Source: Allochromatium humboldtianum (GTDB lineage Bacteria; Pseudomonadota; Gammaproteobacteria; Chromatiales; Chromatiaceae). From it: DNA of 64,000 bases. The position numbers were made by a program, and so were the translations under genes. Shown here in pieces: positions 46,826 through 56,506 of this stretch (position 1 is the first letter of the stretch; the number at the start of each line of letters is the position of its first letter). The stretch lies in contig NZ_JABZEO010000015.1 in assembly GCF_013385175.1 (NCBI RefSeq), positions 23,007 through 87,006 on the forward strand, in the 5' to 3' direction. The notes under the pieces are model-generated. The model made no database searches. It was not told the DNA's origin and saw nothing but the letters and a program-made list of their open reading frames with translations.

Positions 46826-48904
46826 TCAATCGAGCCTGACCCGCACCCGCGCCGATTCGCCGCGTCCGTCGACGACGACCAGCGTCACATAGCCCGGACC
46901 CGTCGGCGTCCAGCGCGTGGTTCTGGCAAAGGGTTCGCGGGCAATGGGTCCGCCGTCGGCGAACCAGGTGAAGGGCGGTGTGCCGCCTCGGACTCTGAGC
47001 GCCAGCGATTCGGTCGAGGAGGCGCCGAACCCCAGCTCGATCCGCGCCCCCGGCGGCGGATAGGCGATCTCCAGCGCCGAGGTCGAAGCCATCGCGCGCC
47101 GTGCCGCCGGCACATGCCTCAGGATCTCGGGCAGTTGGGCGTGACTCATGGAGCGCACGCCGGGCGGCGGCGCCGGCAGCGGCGTGCGCGGGCCGAGCTG
47201 GGCGAAGACGTCGATGAGCACGGGCGCGGCGGCCTCGATCCCGGCCAGTCCCGGCACGGGCGCGCCATCGGCCCGGCCGGTCCAGACACCCGCCACCCAG
47301 CGTCCGTCGAACCCGATGGCCCAGGCGTCGCGATAACCGTAGGAGGTGCCGGTCTTGAAGGCGATCCGGTCGGCCGTGGCGCGATCCGGGGCCGGCGCCC
47401 CGGCGAGGATGGAGCCGACCAGCCAGGCAGCGCGTTCGTCCAGCACCGGACGCACCGGACGCGGCGCTGATGCACCGCCCGGACTGTCGCGCTCCAGTGA
47501 CTCGCGCAGCACGACCGGCGAGCCGCCGCGCGCGATCGCGGCATAGAGCCGGACCAGATCGGTGAGCGTCACCCCGACCCCGCCCAGACCGATGGCCAGA
47601 CCGGGCGCCGAGAGCTCCGGCAAGGCCGGCTCGACCCCGGCGCGGCGCAGACGGGCCGCCAGACGCGCCGGTCCCACGGCGTCCAGCAGTTTGACCGCCG
47701 GGATGTTCAGCGAGGCTTGCAGGGCACGGCGCACCGAGACCGTACCCTGGAATGTGCGATCGAAGTTGGTCGGGACATAGCCGTCGAAGCCGGTCGGACG
47801 GTCCTCGATCAGGCTTTCGGGATGGGCGATGCCGTCCTCGAAAGCCAGACCATAGATCAGCGGCTTGAGCGTCGATCCGGGCGAGCGGATGGCGCGGGTC
47901 ATGTCGATATGACCACGGCGCGCCTCGTCGAGCGGATCGGGCGAGCCGACCGAGGCCCGGATCTCGCCCGTGGCGTGATCGGCGACCAGGATGGCGAGCG
48001 AGACGCGCTCGCCCAGGGCGCGGGCGCGCTCGGTGGCCAGGGTTTCCAGGCGTTCCTGCAAGCGGGCGTCGAGGGTCAGGCGCTGGACACGGCGTTCGGG
48101 ATGGGCGCGATGCAGACGCCAGGCCAGATGGGCGGCGAGCATCGGAAAGGGACGGCGCACGCTCGGCACCGGCTCGCGCAAGGCGCCGGCCAGCTCGATC
48201 GCGTCGATGCGACCGGCGGCGTGGAGACGCTGGAGGATGGCGTCGCGGGCACGGCGTAGGGTCTCAGGGTCGCGGTCGGGACGACGCGACTCGGGCGCCT
48301 GGGGCAGCGCGATCAGGAGCGCGGATTCCGCTGCCGTCAATCGGTACGGCTCGCGGCCCAGCCAGGCCAGCGCACCGGAACGCAGACCCTCGATGTTGCC
48401 GCCATAGGGCGTCAGATCGAGGTAGGCGGAGAGGATGGTGTCCTTGTCCAGCCGTCGTTCCAGGGCCAGGGCCAGACGCATCTGATGCAGTTTGCCGGCG
48501 AGGTCGCGGGTCGAGCGCCCATCGAGCAGGCGTGCCAGTTGCATGGTGATCGTCGAGCCGCCGGAGACGATGCGGCCTGAACTGAGCCACTGCCAGGCGG
48601 CGCGCGCCAGCGCCAGTGGGTCGACCCCGGCATGGTCGCGAAAGCGCCGATCCTCGATGGCCAGGAGCCGGTCCAGATAACGCGGATCGACCGCGTCGAG
48701 CGCGACCGGCAGGCGCCAGCGCCCGTCGGCCACGGCGAAGGCGCGTAACAGTCGTCCCTCGCGGTCGAGGATCTGGGGCGAGGTCGCGAACTCCAGGTCA
48801 GGCAGTGGCGTGGCCTCGATCCAGGCGTCCAGCCACAGCCGGGCGCCGCCGGCCGAGGCGATGAAGAGGATCGAGGCCAACAGGAGCTTCGAGGACAGAC
48901 GCAA
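46826..48904 (-). CDS. pbpC: Penicillin-binding protein 1C
   Basis: A 692-residue bifunctional class A PBP. It has an N-terminal membrane anchor (LLLASILFIASAGGARLW), a GT51 transglycosylase domain with AIEDRRFRDHAGVD, SGGSTITMQLAR and LDLTPYGGNIEGL, and a transpeptidase domain with active Ser in RSPGSTLKPLIYG, SLNIPAVKLLD and KTGTSYGYRDAW. The C-terminal BiPBP_C beta domain (TPPFTWFADGGPIAR) is typical of PBP1C. It builds peptidoglycan in the periplasm. No alpha-2-macroglobulin-like partner gene lies beside it. A palindrome TTGACA-AAAGAC-TGTCAA lies in the gap between it and the TonB gene (about 46756-46773). Confidence 0.93.
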   Translation of the reverse strand: MRLSSKLLLASILFIASAGGARLWLDAWIEATPLPDLEFATSPQILDREGRLLRAFAVADGRWRLPVALDAVDPRYLDRLLAIEDRRFRDHAGVDPLALARAAWQWLSSGRIVSGGSTITMQLARLLDGRSTRDLAGKLHQMRLALALERRLDKDTILSAYLDLTPYGGNIEGLRSGALAWLGREPYRLTAAESALLIALPQAPESRRPDRDPETLRRARDAILQRLHAAGRIDAIELAGALREPVPSVRRPFPMLAAHLAWRLHRAHPERRVQRLTLDARLQERLETLATERARALGERVSLAILVADHATGEIRASVGSPDPLDEARRGHIDMTRAIRSPGSTLKPLIYGLAFEDGIAHPESLIEDRPTGFDGYVPTNFDRTFQGTVSVRRALQASLNIPAVKLLDAVGPARLAARLRRAGVEPALPELSAPGLAIGLGGVGVTLTDLVRLYAAIARGGSPVVLRESLERDSPGGASAPRPVRPVLDERAAWLVGSILAGAPAPDRATADRIAFKTGTSYGYRDAWAIGFDGRWVAGVWTGRADGAPVPGLAGIEAAAPVLIDVFAQLGPRTPLPAPPPGVRSMSHAQLPEILRHVPAARRAMASTSALEIAYPPPGARIELGFGASSTESLALRVRGGTPPFTWFADGGPIAREPFARTTRWTPTGPGYVTLVVVDGRGESARVRVRLD

Positions 48905-48954
48905 AGGTGCTACCTACCCGCGTAACCGCTCGATGTCTGAGCCGAAGAATCGAC

Positions 48955-49000
48955 GACACAAAAAACAAAGGCTTACAAGTCATTAACCTGTAAGCCTTTG
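48955..49000 (-). terminator. Rho-independent terminator after the tRNA cluster
   Basis: CAAAGGCTTACA (48966-48977) and TGTAAGCCTTTG (48989-49000) form a perfect 12-bp stem. Read on the minus strand, it is followed by a T-rich run, a few bases past tRNA-Lys. Confidence 0.85.
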
Positions 49001-49008
49001 TTTTGTAT

Positions 49009-49084
49009 TGGTGGGCTGTCAGGGATTCGAACCCCGGACCGATGGATTAAGAGTCCACTGCTCTACCAGCTGAGCTAACAGCCC
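49009..49084 (-). tRNA. tRNA-Lys (CTT)
   Basis: A 76-nt cloverleaf on the minus strand with encoded CCA. Acceptor GGGCTGT pairs with ACAGCCC; the anticodon loop is CTCTTAA, giving anticodon CTT. It is the last tRNA of the cluster, before a terminator. Confidence 0.96.
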
Positions 49085-49100
49085 TTTGACTTGCAATGTT

Positions 49101-49177
49101 TGGGGTGGACGATGGGGATCGAACCCACGACCACAGGAATCACAATCCTGCGCTCTACCAACTGAGCTACATCCACC
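49101..49177 (-). tRNA. tRNA-His (GTG)
   Basis: A 77-nt cloverleaf with encoded CCA and anticodon GTG (loop TTGTGAT). The extra 5' G (G-1) facing C73 is the identity element of tRNA-His. Confidence 0.96.
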
Positions 49178-49251
49178 ATTGAAACTGCTTAACTTGTCCG
49201 TGTCGAATTATATCGCATTTGATGCCGCTTTGGCATCCCCGGATTCGCGAT

Positions 49252-49328
<77 letters not shown>

Positions 49329-49384
49329 TTTGGGGTGCGGTTCGGTCACGCATTCCACGCTATCCTTTTGCTTTGGAAGGCATG

Positions 49385-49461
49385 TGGTCGGGGTAGAGGG
49401 ATTCGAACCCCCGACATCCTGCTCCCAAAGCAGGCGCGCTACCAGACTGCGCTATACCCCG
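49385..49461 (-). tRNA. tRNA-Pro (TGG)
   Basis: A 77-nt cloverleaf with encoded CCA; anticodon TGG in loop TTTGGGA between CCTGC and GCAGG. It is the first gene of the Pro-Arg-His-Lys tRNA cluster on the minus strand. Confidence 0.96.
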
Positions 49462-49661
49462 GCTTCGGATGCGTATCCGGAGCGTCTCAAGGCATCCCGG
49501 AACCGAAGAAGCGGCATGATAGTCATCGATCCGGCGGCTGTCAACCATTGCGTTTCACGAACGCCCGCCGCGAGCGAGAGCGTTTACAGTCGACGGCGAG
49601 CCGCTATCATGATGCATCCCTCGCCGTTTGGCCATCTTTCAACAGGATTCACGTCGACCAC

Positions 49662-50525
49662 ATGAACGCCGCCCTACTCGATGGCAAAGCCATCGCCGCC
49701 GATATTCAGCAAACCATCCAACAGCGCGCCGCCGCGATGCTGGCCGACCGTGGCCGGGCGCCCGGCCTGGCCGTGGTCCTGGTGGGCCAGAACCCGGCCT
49801 CCCAGGTCTATGTCCGCAACAAGCGCCGTGCCTGCGCCGAGGTCGGGTTCCATTCGGAACTGCACGAGCTGCCGGAGCACACGTCCCAGGCCGAGTTGAT
49901 GGCGCTGATCGACCGGCTCAACGCCGACCCGGCCATCGACGGCATCCTGGTCCAACTGCCGCTGCCCGAACAGCTCGACGAGACGGCCGTCACCGAGCGC
50001 ATCGCGCCGACCAAGGACGTCGACGGTTTCCATCCCTACAACGTCGGGCGTCTGGTGCTGCGCATGCCGCTGCTGCGTCCCTGTACGCCCAAGGGCGTGA
50101 TGACAATGCTAGCGCGCACCGGCCAGAAGCTGGAAGGACTGGATGCGGTCATCATCGGTCAGTCCAACATCGTCGGTCGGCCCATGGCGCTGGAACTGCT
50201 CGCGGCGCGCTGCACGGTCACGATCTGCCACAGCCGGACCCGGGATCTGGCCGAGAAGGTCCGAGGAGCCGACATCCTGGTCGCGGCCGTCGGGCGGCCT
50301 GGGTTCGTGCCGGGCGACTGGATCAAGGAAGGCGCCATCGTGATCGATGTCGGGATCAATCGCACCGCCGAGGGCAAGCTCGTCGGCGACGTGGATTTCG
50401 CGACCTGTGCCGAGCGCGCGTCCTGGATCACGCCGGTGCCGGGCGGGGTCGGTCCCATGACCATCGCCAGCCTGCTGGAGAATACGCTCCAGGCGGCTGA
50501 GCTGCATGCGGAAGGTTCACCTTGA
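49662..50525 (+). CDS. folD: Bifunctional methylene-THF dehydrogenase/cyclohydrolase FolD
   Basis: A 287-residue enzyme of one-carbon metabolism (NADP-linked dehydrogenase plus cyclohydrolase). Motifs: [20 protein letters not shown] (with the catalytic Tyr/Lys), [31 protein letters not shown], the nucleotide-binding [16 protein letters not shown] and [16 protein letters not shown]. Start 49662 (MNAALLDGK) matches the family N-terminus. The open frame upstream crosses the antisense tRNAs and is not coding. It is followed by a PGPGW membrane-protein gene after 26 bp. Confidence 0.96.
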   Translation: MNAALLDGKAIAADIQQTIQQRAAAMLADRGRAPGLAVVLVGQNPASQVYVRNKRRACAEVGFHSELHELPEHTSQAELMALIDRLNADPAIDGILVQLPLPEQLDETAVTERIAPTKDVDGFHPYNVGRLVLRMPLLRPCTPKGVMTMLARTGQKLEGLDAVIIGQSNIVGRPMALELLAARCTVTICHSRTRDLAEKVRGADILVAAVGRPGFVPGDWIKEGAIVIDVGINRTAEGKLVGDVDFATCAERASWITPVPGGVGPMTIASLLENTLQAAELHAEGSP

Positions 50526-50551
50526 ATCATCGGCAACGCTAGATCCAGGCC

Positions 50552-51001
50552 ATGCTCGATACACTCCTGAGCTGGATCGAATCCCATCAGGCGCTGACGC
50601 TGCTGTTGGCGGGCGCCTCCATCTTGACGTTCATCGGCTCCATTCTAGCGCTGCCCGTGCTGGTGGCGGCCATGCCCGAGGATTATTTCGTCGATTCCAG
50701 ACGCCATCAGAGTCGTCTGCGGCGCTTTCATCCGCTGATCTATCTGATGCTCAGGATTCTGAAAAATGTCTTGGGCTGGCTGCTGGTGCTGGGCGGTCTC
50801 CTCATGCTGGTGCTGCCCGGTCAGGGACTGCTGACGATCCTGGTCGGGCTGGTGCTCAGCGATTTTCCGGGCAAGTTCAGACTCGAACGCCGACTCGCCG
50901 GCAATGCCAGAGTCATGGCCGCCTTCAACTGGCTACGTCGGCGTGCCGGGCGCCCGCCGCTCCAGGCGCCGGCACTCCCGATCGAGCCGTCTGATCCCTA
51001 G
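50552..51001 (+). CDS. Small membrane protein of the PGPGW family
   Basis: A 149-residue protein with two hydrophobic segments (about residues 15-40 and 68-95). The second holds VLPGQGLLTILVGLVLSDFPGK, a variant of the PGPGW motif (GQG instead of GPG/W), followed by an Arg-rich cytosolic tail. Function is unknown. It converges on the glutathione peroxidase gene with 13 bp between stops. Confidence 0.75.
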   Translation: MLDTLLSWIESHQALTLLLAGASILTFIGSILALPVLVAAMPEDYFVDSRRHQSRLRRFHPLIYLMLRILKNVLGWLLVLGGLLMLVLPGQGLLTILVGLVLSDFPGKFRLERRLAGNARVMAAFNWLRRRAGRPPLQAPALPIEPSDP

Positions 51002-51014
51002 CTGACGCTGGCAC

Positions 51015-51560
51015 TCACAGCAAACGCTCGATGGCCTTGATGACCTTGCCGCTGTCGGGTTTGGTGGTGCTGATGTAGTGATCGACGAGATTGCCGTTGC
51101 GGTCGATCAGATACTTGTAGAAGTTCCACTTGGGATAGGGCGCGCCGGCGGCTGCCAGCCGCTCGAACAGTGGCGCGGCCTGTCCCTTCTTGACGCTGAC
51201 CTTCTCGAACATCGGGAACTCGACCGAGTAGGTCATGCGACAGAATTTCCGGATCTCCTGTTCGCTGCCCGGTTCCTGGTTGGCGAAGTCGTTGGACGGA
51301 AAGCCCAGGACCACGAGGCCGCGATCCTTATAGGTTCGATAGAGCTTCTCCAGACCCTCATACTGGGGGGTGAAGCCGCATTTGCTGGCGGTGTTGACCA
51401 CCAGGATCACCTGCCCCTGATAGGCGTCGCAGAGATTGACGACCTCCTCGCCGGCCAGACGCCGGACCTCGAGATCGAGCAGGGACGAGCAGGTCTTGGT
51501 CTCGGCGGCGGCCGTGGTGCTCATGGCCGCCAGACCCAGTAACAGCAGGGAGGGTTTCAT
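51015..51560 (-). CDS. Periplasmic glutathione peroxidase-family protein
   Basis: A protein of about 181 residues with a signal peptide (KPSLLLLGLAAMSTTAAAE). The peroxidatic Cys is in VNTASKCGFTPQY, the Gln in LGFPSNDFANQEPG and the Trp/Asn in PKWNFYKYLI. All members of the catalytic tetrad are visible. In bacteria such enzymes usually use thioredoxin rather than glutathione. The signal peptide puts it in the periplasm, where the reductant is unclear; the double-thioredoxin protein at 34750 is a speculative candidate. TGGAGT precedes the start. Confidence 0.9.
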   Translation of the reverse strand: MKPSLLLLGLAAMSTTAAAETKTCSSLLDLEVRRLAGEEVVNLCDAYQGQVILVVNTASKCGFTPQYEGLEKLYRTYKDRGLVVLGFPSNDFANQEPGSEQEIRKFCRMTYSVEFPMFEKVSVKKGQAAPLFERLAAAGAPYPKWNFYKYLIDRNGNLVDHYISTTKPDSGKVIKAIERLL

Positions 51561-51712
51561 TGATGACTCCAATCACGGTTCGTCTGACTCACAGAAGTAG
51601 AGCATTGCGCCGGGATTGCAATGGCGCCGATCGTACCGATCATGGTGTGAGAGCGGATCTCAGCCATCCGCACACATCTTCAATCGATACGGAACAGATT
51701 CGAGGCAGTACG

Positions 51713-52456
51713 ATGAAAGATTGGGTCGAGGCACGGGTCGTCGGCAAGCATCGCTGGACCGAGGGACTCTACAGTCTGCAATTCGAGGCGCCCATCACGG
51801 ACTTCGTGGCGGGCCAGTACATCAAGGTCGCGCTCGACATCGAGGGCGAGCGCGTGGGGCGTCCCTACTCGCTGGTCAACGCCCCCGGCGAGCAACCGAT
51901 CGAGATCTTCTTCAACGAGGTGCCACAGGGACCGCTGACACCGCCGCTCTCGGCGCTGAATCCGGGCGACCGGGTCTGGCTGACGGCGACCGCGAGCGGA
52001 ATCTTCACGCTGGAAAGCGTCCAGCCGGCGCGTGATCTGTGGATGCTGGCCACGGGCACCGGACTCGGTGTCTATCTCTCGATCCTGCGCTCGCCCGATC
52101 CCTGGCGGCTGTTCGAGCGGGTGATCCTGGTCCATGGCGTGCGTCAGGGCGCGGATCTGGCCTACAGTGAGACGCTCGACGAGATCGCCGGCCGTTATCC
52201 CGGACGCTTCACGCGCGTGGCGGCCGTCAGTCGCGAACCCTGGCCGACGGCCCTGCCCGGCCGCATCACGGATCTGCTCACCAGCGGCGAACTGGAGCGC
52301 CACGTCGGTCTGACCATCGACCCGACGACCAGCCATGTGATGCTCTGCGGCAACTCGGCCATGATCAAGGACGCCAAGGTCATCCTGGAGGCGCGCGGAC
52401 TGGTGCGGCACCGGCGGCAGGCGCCGGGGCACTACACCACCGAGCAATACCATTGA
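51713..52456 (+). CDS. fpr: Ferredoxin--NADP reductase
   Basis: A 247-residue FAD enzyme of the bacterial Fpr type exchanging electrons between NADP(H) and ferredoxin or flavodoxin. FAD-binding RPYSLVNAP, ribityl-contacting TATASGIFTL, NADP-binding MLATGTGLGVYLSIL, LVHGVRQGADLAY and a C-terminal HVMLCGNSAMIKD. Start 51713 (MKDWVEARV) has GAGG upstream. It is divergent from the glutathione peroxidase gene and just before the convergent photolyase gene. The group reads as oxidative and light stress genes. Confidence 0.93.
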   Translation: MKDWVEARVVGKHRWTEGLYSLQFEAPITDFVAGQYIKVALDIEGERVGRPYSLVNAPGEQPIEIFFNEVPQGPLTPPLSALNPGDRVWLTATASGIFTLESVQPARDLWMLATGTGLGVYLSILRSPDPWRLFERVILVHGVRQGADLAYSETLDEIAGRYPGRFTRVAAVSREPWPTALPGRITDLLTSGELERHVGLTIDPTTSHVMLCGNSAMIKDAKVILEARGLVRHRRQAPGHYTTEQYH

Positions 52457-52477
52457 TGCCCGCACCGGCGCGCGCCG

Positions 52478-53944
52478 TCATTTGATCCGTTCCCAGGCCG
52501 CCAGCGCCCGCGCGCGTGACTGGGCCAGATCGATGATGGGGCGCGGATAGTCGACGCCGAGCCGAACGCCGGCGGCCGTCAGGACGGCCTGGGGCGCGGT
52601 CCAGGGCTGCTGGAGATACTTGTCCGGCAGACGCGCCAGTTCCGGGCACCAGCGGCGCACATAGACCCCGTCCGGGTCGAAACGCTGCCCCTGGAGCACG
52701 GGATTGAAGATCCGGAAATAGGGGGCGGCATCGGCCCCGCAACCGGCCGTCCACTGCCAGCCGAGCGTATTGCCCGCCAGATCGGCGTCGACCAGGGTGT
52801 CCCAGAACCAGCGCGCACCGGCCTGCCAGGGAACCAGCAGGTTCTTGGTCAGCAGCGAGGCGACCACCATCCGCACGCGATTGTGCATCCAGCCGGTGTG
52901 CCACAGCTCGCGCATCCCGGCATCGACCAGCGGGATGCCGGTGCGGCCCCGCTGCCAGGCACGCAAGGCTCCCTCCACATCCTCCTCGGCCCAGGGAAAG
53001 GCGCCGAAACGCCCATCCAGGGGTTCGGTCGGCGTCTCCGGAAAGTGATGCAGCAGATGATGGGCGAACTCGCGCCAGCCCAGTTCGCGGACATAGGGTT
53101 CGGCCGCGCCTCGGGTCGGGTCGCCGAACGCCGCGACGATCAGGCTCAGCAGGCGTCGGGGACCGATCTCGCCGAAGTGCAGATGGGGCGACAGACGCGA
53201 GTTGCCCGGCCGGTCGGGACGATCGCGCATCCCGCCATAGTCGCTCAGACGCGCGTCGACGAAGGCGCGGGCGCGTTCCAGGGCCGCCGTCTCGCCCGGT
53301 GTCCAGGTTGCGTGCAGCCCCTGATCCCAAGCGATACGCGGAAGAAGATCCAGGGCATCGAGCGTAAGCGTCTCGCCAGACTCAGGCCGGTCTGGAATGA
53401 CCTCCGGGGCCGGACAGGGTGGCTCGATGTGCAGCGAACGGCCACAGGCACGCCAGAAGGCACTGAAGACGCGATAGGGTTGACCGCTCCCATTGAGGAT
53501 CTCCCAGGGTTCGAAGAGCAGGGCCGCCTTGTGACTCTCACAGCACAGACCCTCGGCGCGCAGTGTCTGCTTGATCCGCGTGTCGCGCGCGCGTGTGGCC
53601 GGGTCATAGAGGCGATTCCAATGGATCGCCCGCGCGCCGGTCTCGGCGGCGAGACGATGCAGCGCTTCGAGACTCGGGCCGCGCAGTATCCGGAGCCGGT
53701 TGCCACGCGCACGCAGCGACGCGTCGAGCGCGACCAGACTCCAGTGCAGCCACCAGCGGCTCGCGGCGCCCGGCTCCCAGGGGGCTTCTTCCTCAGGGGC
53801 ATGGATATAGACCGGAATGACCGGCGCCCCACCGCTCGACGCGGCGGCGAGTGCCGGATTGTCGTCCAGGCGCAGATCGCGTCTGAACCAGAGAATGCTC
53901 GGGGCGAGCCCGGATGTTTGGGTGTGATTCACGGTGTCGATCAA
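52478..53944 (-). CDS. phrB: Deoxyribodipyrimidine photolyase
   Basis: A 488-residue class I CPD photolyase. The N-terminal antenna domain begins ILWFRRDLRLDDNPAL. The FAD domain has FGEIGPRRL, RELGWREFAHHLLHHFP, GIPLVDAGMRELWHTGWMHNRVRM and the tryptophan-rich DADLAGNTLGWQWTAGCGADAAPYFRIFNPVLQ region (given in its parts: DLAGNTLGWQW, GCGADAAPYFRI). It repairs UV-induced cyclobutane dimers with blue light, fitting a light-exposed organism. GAGG precedes the start. The stop lies about 20 bp from the fpr stop (convergent). Confidence 0.95.
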   Translation of the reverse strand: MIDTVNHTQTSGLAPSILWFRRDLRLDDNPALAAASSGGAPVIPVYIHAPEEEAPWEPGAASRWWLHWSLVALDASLRARGNRLRILRGPSLEALHRLAAETGARAIHWNRLYDPATRARDTRIKQTLRAEGLCCESHKAALLFEPWEILNGSGQPYRVFSAFWRACGRSLHIEPPCPAPEVIPDRPESGETLTLDALDLLPRIAWDQGLHATWTPGETAALERARAFVDARLSDYGGMRDRPDRPGNSRLSPHLHFGEIGPRRLLSLIVAAFGDPTRGAAEPYVRELGWREFAHHLLHHFPETPTEPLDGRFGAFPWAEEDVEGALRAWQRGRTGIPLVDAGMRELWHTGWMHNRVRMVVASLLTKNLLVPWQAGARWFWDTLVDADLAGNTLGWQWTAGCGADAAPYFRIFNPVLQGQRFDPDGVYVRRWCPELARLPDKYLQQPWTAPQAVLTAAGVRLGVDYPRPIIDLAQSRARALAAWERIK

Positions 53945-53985
53945 TGCCTCGAAGCAAATTCATACAAAAATATGCGAATCAGGGG

Positions 53986-54014
53986 TTGCATCCCGCCGAC
54001 CAGATGGCTATTAT
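53986..54014 (+). promoter_or_regulatory. Sigma-70 promoter of the initiator tRNA
   Basis: -35 TTGCAT (53986-53991), 17-bp spacer, -10 TATTAT (54009-54014), with a GC-rich discriminator (GAGCGCC) as in stringently controlled stable-RNA promoters. It lies 12 bp before the tRNA 5' end. Confidence 0.8.
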
Positions 54015-54026
54015 GAGCGCCTCAGT

Positions 54027-54103
<77 letters not shown>

Positions 54104-54110
54104 AACATAC

Positions 54111-54144
54111 AAGGCTTAGAGGATTTCCTCTAAGCCTTTTTTCT
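54111..54144 (+). terminator. Intrinsic terminator after tRNA-fMet
   Basis: AAGGCTTAGAGG and CCTCTAAGCCTT form a 12-bp perfect stem with a 4-nt loop, followed by a run of T. Confidence 0.92.
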
Positions 54145-54184
54145 TGCCTTCAGCGCCCGCTCGGGCGCAAGCCCCTTGCCCACG

Positions 54185-55024
54185 ATGAGCCGTACCGACG
54201 ACATCCTGCATCGTGCCGCCTCGGCGCTCGAAGCCCTGCCGGAATCGAGCGCCCGACTGGAGGCCGAGTTGCTGCTCGCCGAGGCGACGGGCTGGACACG
54301 CACCTCGCTGCTCGCCTGGCCCGAGCGCGTACTCGATCCCGCCGGCGCCGAACGCTTCGCGGCCCTGCTCGCGCGACGGCTCGCCGGTGAGCCGATCGCC
54401 TACATTCGTGGTCGCCAGGGCTTCTGGACGCTCGAACTTCAGGTCACGCCCGATACCCTCATCCCCCGCCCCGAAACAGAACTCCTGGTCGAGATCGCAC
54501 TCGATCGCCTCGACGCCCGGCGCCCGTTGCGGGTGGCGGACCTCGGCACCGGCAGCGGCGCCATCGCGGCGGCTGTGGCGAGCGAACGGCCCGGCTGGTC
54601 GCTGATCGCCACCGACCGCTCGGCCCCGGCGCTGGCGGTCGCCCGCGACAATTTCCGTCTCCTGGGTCTGGAGCGGATCGGCTGTCTGCGGATGGACTGG
54701 CTCAAGGCACTGGCGTCCGACAGTCTGGACGCCATCCTCAGCAACCCGCCTTATGTCGCCGGACAGGATCCTCATCTCGACCGGGGCGATCCGCGCTTCG
54801 AGCCGCGTTCGGCGCTCACCCCCGGCGGCGACGGTCTGGACGCCATCCGTGCCATCGCCGCCGACGCCGGACGCTGTCTGCGCCCCGGCGGACTGCTCGC
54901 CGTCGAGCACGGCTTCGATCAGGGAGCGCCGGTACGCCACATCCTCGCGAATGCCGGACTGCTCGCGATCGAGACGCACCGGGATCTGGCCGGACTGGAT
55001 CGCGTCACGCTGGGCTATCGCTGA
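54185..55024 (+). CDS. prmC: Release-factor glutamine methyltransferase PrmC
   Basis: A 279-residue SAM-dependent enzyme methylating the GGQ Gln of release factors. The N-terminal helical domain (EAELLLAEATGW, RLAGEPIAYIRGRQGFWTLEL) is typical of PrmC/HemK. The catalytic domain has DLGTGSGAIAAAVA (SAM) and the NPPYV motif. Start 54185 (MSRTDD) is chosen; a TTG 9 bp earlier is in frame. prfA and hemA, the usual neighbours, are not here. Its 3' end overlaps the convergent plsC-like gene by 10 bp. Confidence 0.94.
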   Translation: MSRTDDILHRAASALEALPESSARLEAELLLAEATGWTRTSLLAWPERVLDPAGAERFAALLARRLAGEPIAYIRGRQGFWTLELQVTPDTLIPRPETELLVEIALDRLDARRPLRVADLGTGSGAIAAAVASERPGWSLIATDRSAPALAVARDNFRLLGLERIGCLRMDWLKALASDSLDAILSNPPYVAGQDPHLDRGDPRFEPRSALTPGGDGLDAIRAIAADAGRCLRPGGLLAVEHGFDQGAPVRHILANAGLLAIETHRDLAGLDRVTLGYR

Positions 55025-55791
55025 GAGTCACGCTCCGACCCGGCACGCGCGGACTCTGCCATGAGCGCGGTCGCCGTCTCGCGAATCCACTGCTCGACCC
55101 GTGCGTTGAGTTCATCGACGCCGGACTCACAGCCCATCGGTTCACCGATCACCAGCCGGATGCGGCCCGGCTTACGCAACAGCGAGCGCGCCGGCCAGCA
55201 GTCTCCCGCGTTGTGGGCCACGGGCAGCACGCGCCGCCCGGCCTGACAGGCCAGGCGCGCGCCACCGGCATTGAAACGTCCGACCCGACCCGGCGGCTGG
55301 CGCGTCCCTTCCGGATAGATGACCACGCTCACCCCCTGATCGAGCCGCTGCTTGCCCACGCGCAACAGAGTTTTGAGCGCATTGACCGGCTTGCCGCGAT
55401 CGATGGCGATGGGTTCGAGCAGCGCCAGCGCCCAGCCGAAGAACGGCACCCACAGCAGTTCGCGCTTGAGCACCGTGGCCTGCGGCGAGATCAGCAGTTG
55501 CAGATAGAAGGTCTCCCACTCGCTCTGATGATTGGCCATGATGACCACGGGCTCATCGTGCGGCAGGTTCTCGCGTCCTTCGACCTCGATCTCGACGCCG
55601 TTGAGCCGGCGCAACAGCCACATGGTCGCGCGCGTCCAGTGATTGACGAAGCGATGGCGCTGCTCGCGCGTCTGGAACGGCGCCAGCGCCAGACTCACCA
55701 GACTGTGCACGATACCCATCAGGTTGTAGAGGATGAAAAACAGCAGGCTGCGCAGCCAGAGTCCCGGTGTAATATTGGTTTCTTTCATCAT
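55015..55791 (-). CDS. PlsC-type 1-acylglycerol-3-phosphate acyltransferase
   Basis: A 258-residue membrane acyltransferase of phospholipid synthesis. An N-terminal hydrophobic helix (LRSLLFFILYNLMGIVHSLV) precedes block I NHQSEWETF (H-x4-E variant of HX4D), block II region, IDRGKPVNAL, block III YPEGTRQPPG and a final block VLPVAHNAGDCW. It transfers an acyl chain to lysophosphatidic acid. It stands alone and is divergent from the next gene. Ornithine-lipid acyltransferases (OlsA) are a possible alternative. Confidence 0.9.
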   Translation of the reverse strand: MMKETNITPGLWLRSLLFFILYNLMGIVHSLVSLALAPFQTREQRHRFVNHWTRATMWLLRRLNGVEIEVEGRENLPHDEPVVIMANHQSEWETFYLQLLISPQATVLKRELLWVPFFGWALALLEPIAIDRGKPVNALKTLLRVGKQRLDQGVSVVIYPEGTRQPPGRVGRFNAGGARLACQAGRRVLPVAHNAGDCWPARSLLRKPGRIRLVIGEPMGCESGVDELNARVEQWIRETATALMAESARAGSERDSQR

Positions 55792-55872
55792 TCACCCAGA
55801 GGATATAGATCTTCCAAGCTAAGAGTTTAAACCGCTTGATTATTTCGGGTGCCGTATTAGCATAAAGACACT

Positions 55873-56283
55873 ATGGACATCGACGACGACGAGCGCATCA
55901 AGCATCGCGAGATCGCGTTTCATCGGATTCATCCGAATCCGCATCAAGCGCGAACGGCGGCGCTGTTCCTGATCGAGGTGGACGGCATCCTCCATGCCGA
56001 GCCGACCTCTCCGTTTTTGCTGCGCGTCAGCTACGACGTCCTCAAGACCACCCTGATCGAGATCGAGGAGGCCCTGTGCGAGCTGGGTCTGCATCTCGAC
56101 ACCAGCCTCTTCAACCGTCTGCGTCGCGCCCTGCACCACTACACCGAGGAGACCCTGCGCGCCAACAGCGGTCTCGAACTCGACGAACTCAACTCGACCC
56201 AGAAGCTCTTCGCCAAGCGCTATGAGCTGATTGAGCACGGCTGTCGCGACGAGCGTCCCGAGCACTGGCGACGCTATCTGTAG
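55873..56283 (+). CDS. Hypothetical cytoplasmic protein
   Basis: A 136-residue, mostly helical acidic protein with no signal peptide or membrane segment. Recognisable stretches are HRIHPNPHQARTAALFLIEVDGILHAEP and a long helical C-terminal part (LFNRLRRALHHYTEETLRA, TQKLFAKRYELIEHG); the first is given only as a location guide (residues about 17-44). I do not recognise the family. It is divergent from plsC, with 81 bp between, and followed by 220 bp without genes. Confidence 0.65.
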   Translation: MDIDDDERIKHREIAFHRIHPNPHQARTAALFLIEVDGILHAEPTSPFLLRVSYDVLKTTLIEIEEALCELGLHLDTSLFNRLRRALHHYTEETLRANSGLELDELNSTQKLFAKRYELIEHGCRDERPEHWRRYL

Positions 56284-56506
56284 CCGGCGGCCGCGCCGCG
56301 CGTCACTCACCCCCCTTCGATTCTCGCCCCTTCAGCTTCTTCCGCACCCGATTCGTGCTCGTGCGCGCCGTCGGTGGCTCAGACGCCCTCGGCGGAACGA
56401 AATCTCGAAAATCGGCAGTATTTCACAGTCCGAAGACCTGCAAAGGGCTTAGACTTCGACCGAAGCACGTGCTCGGAGCCATGGATTTCGAGGTCGGGAG
56501 GATGGG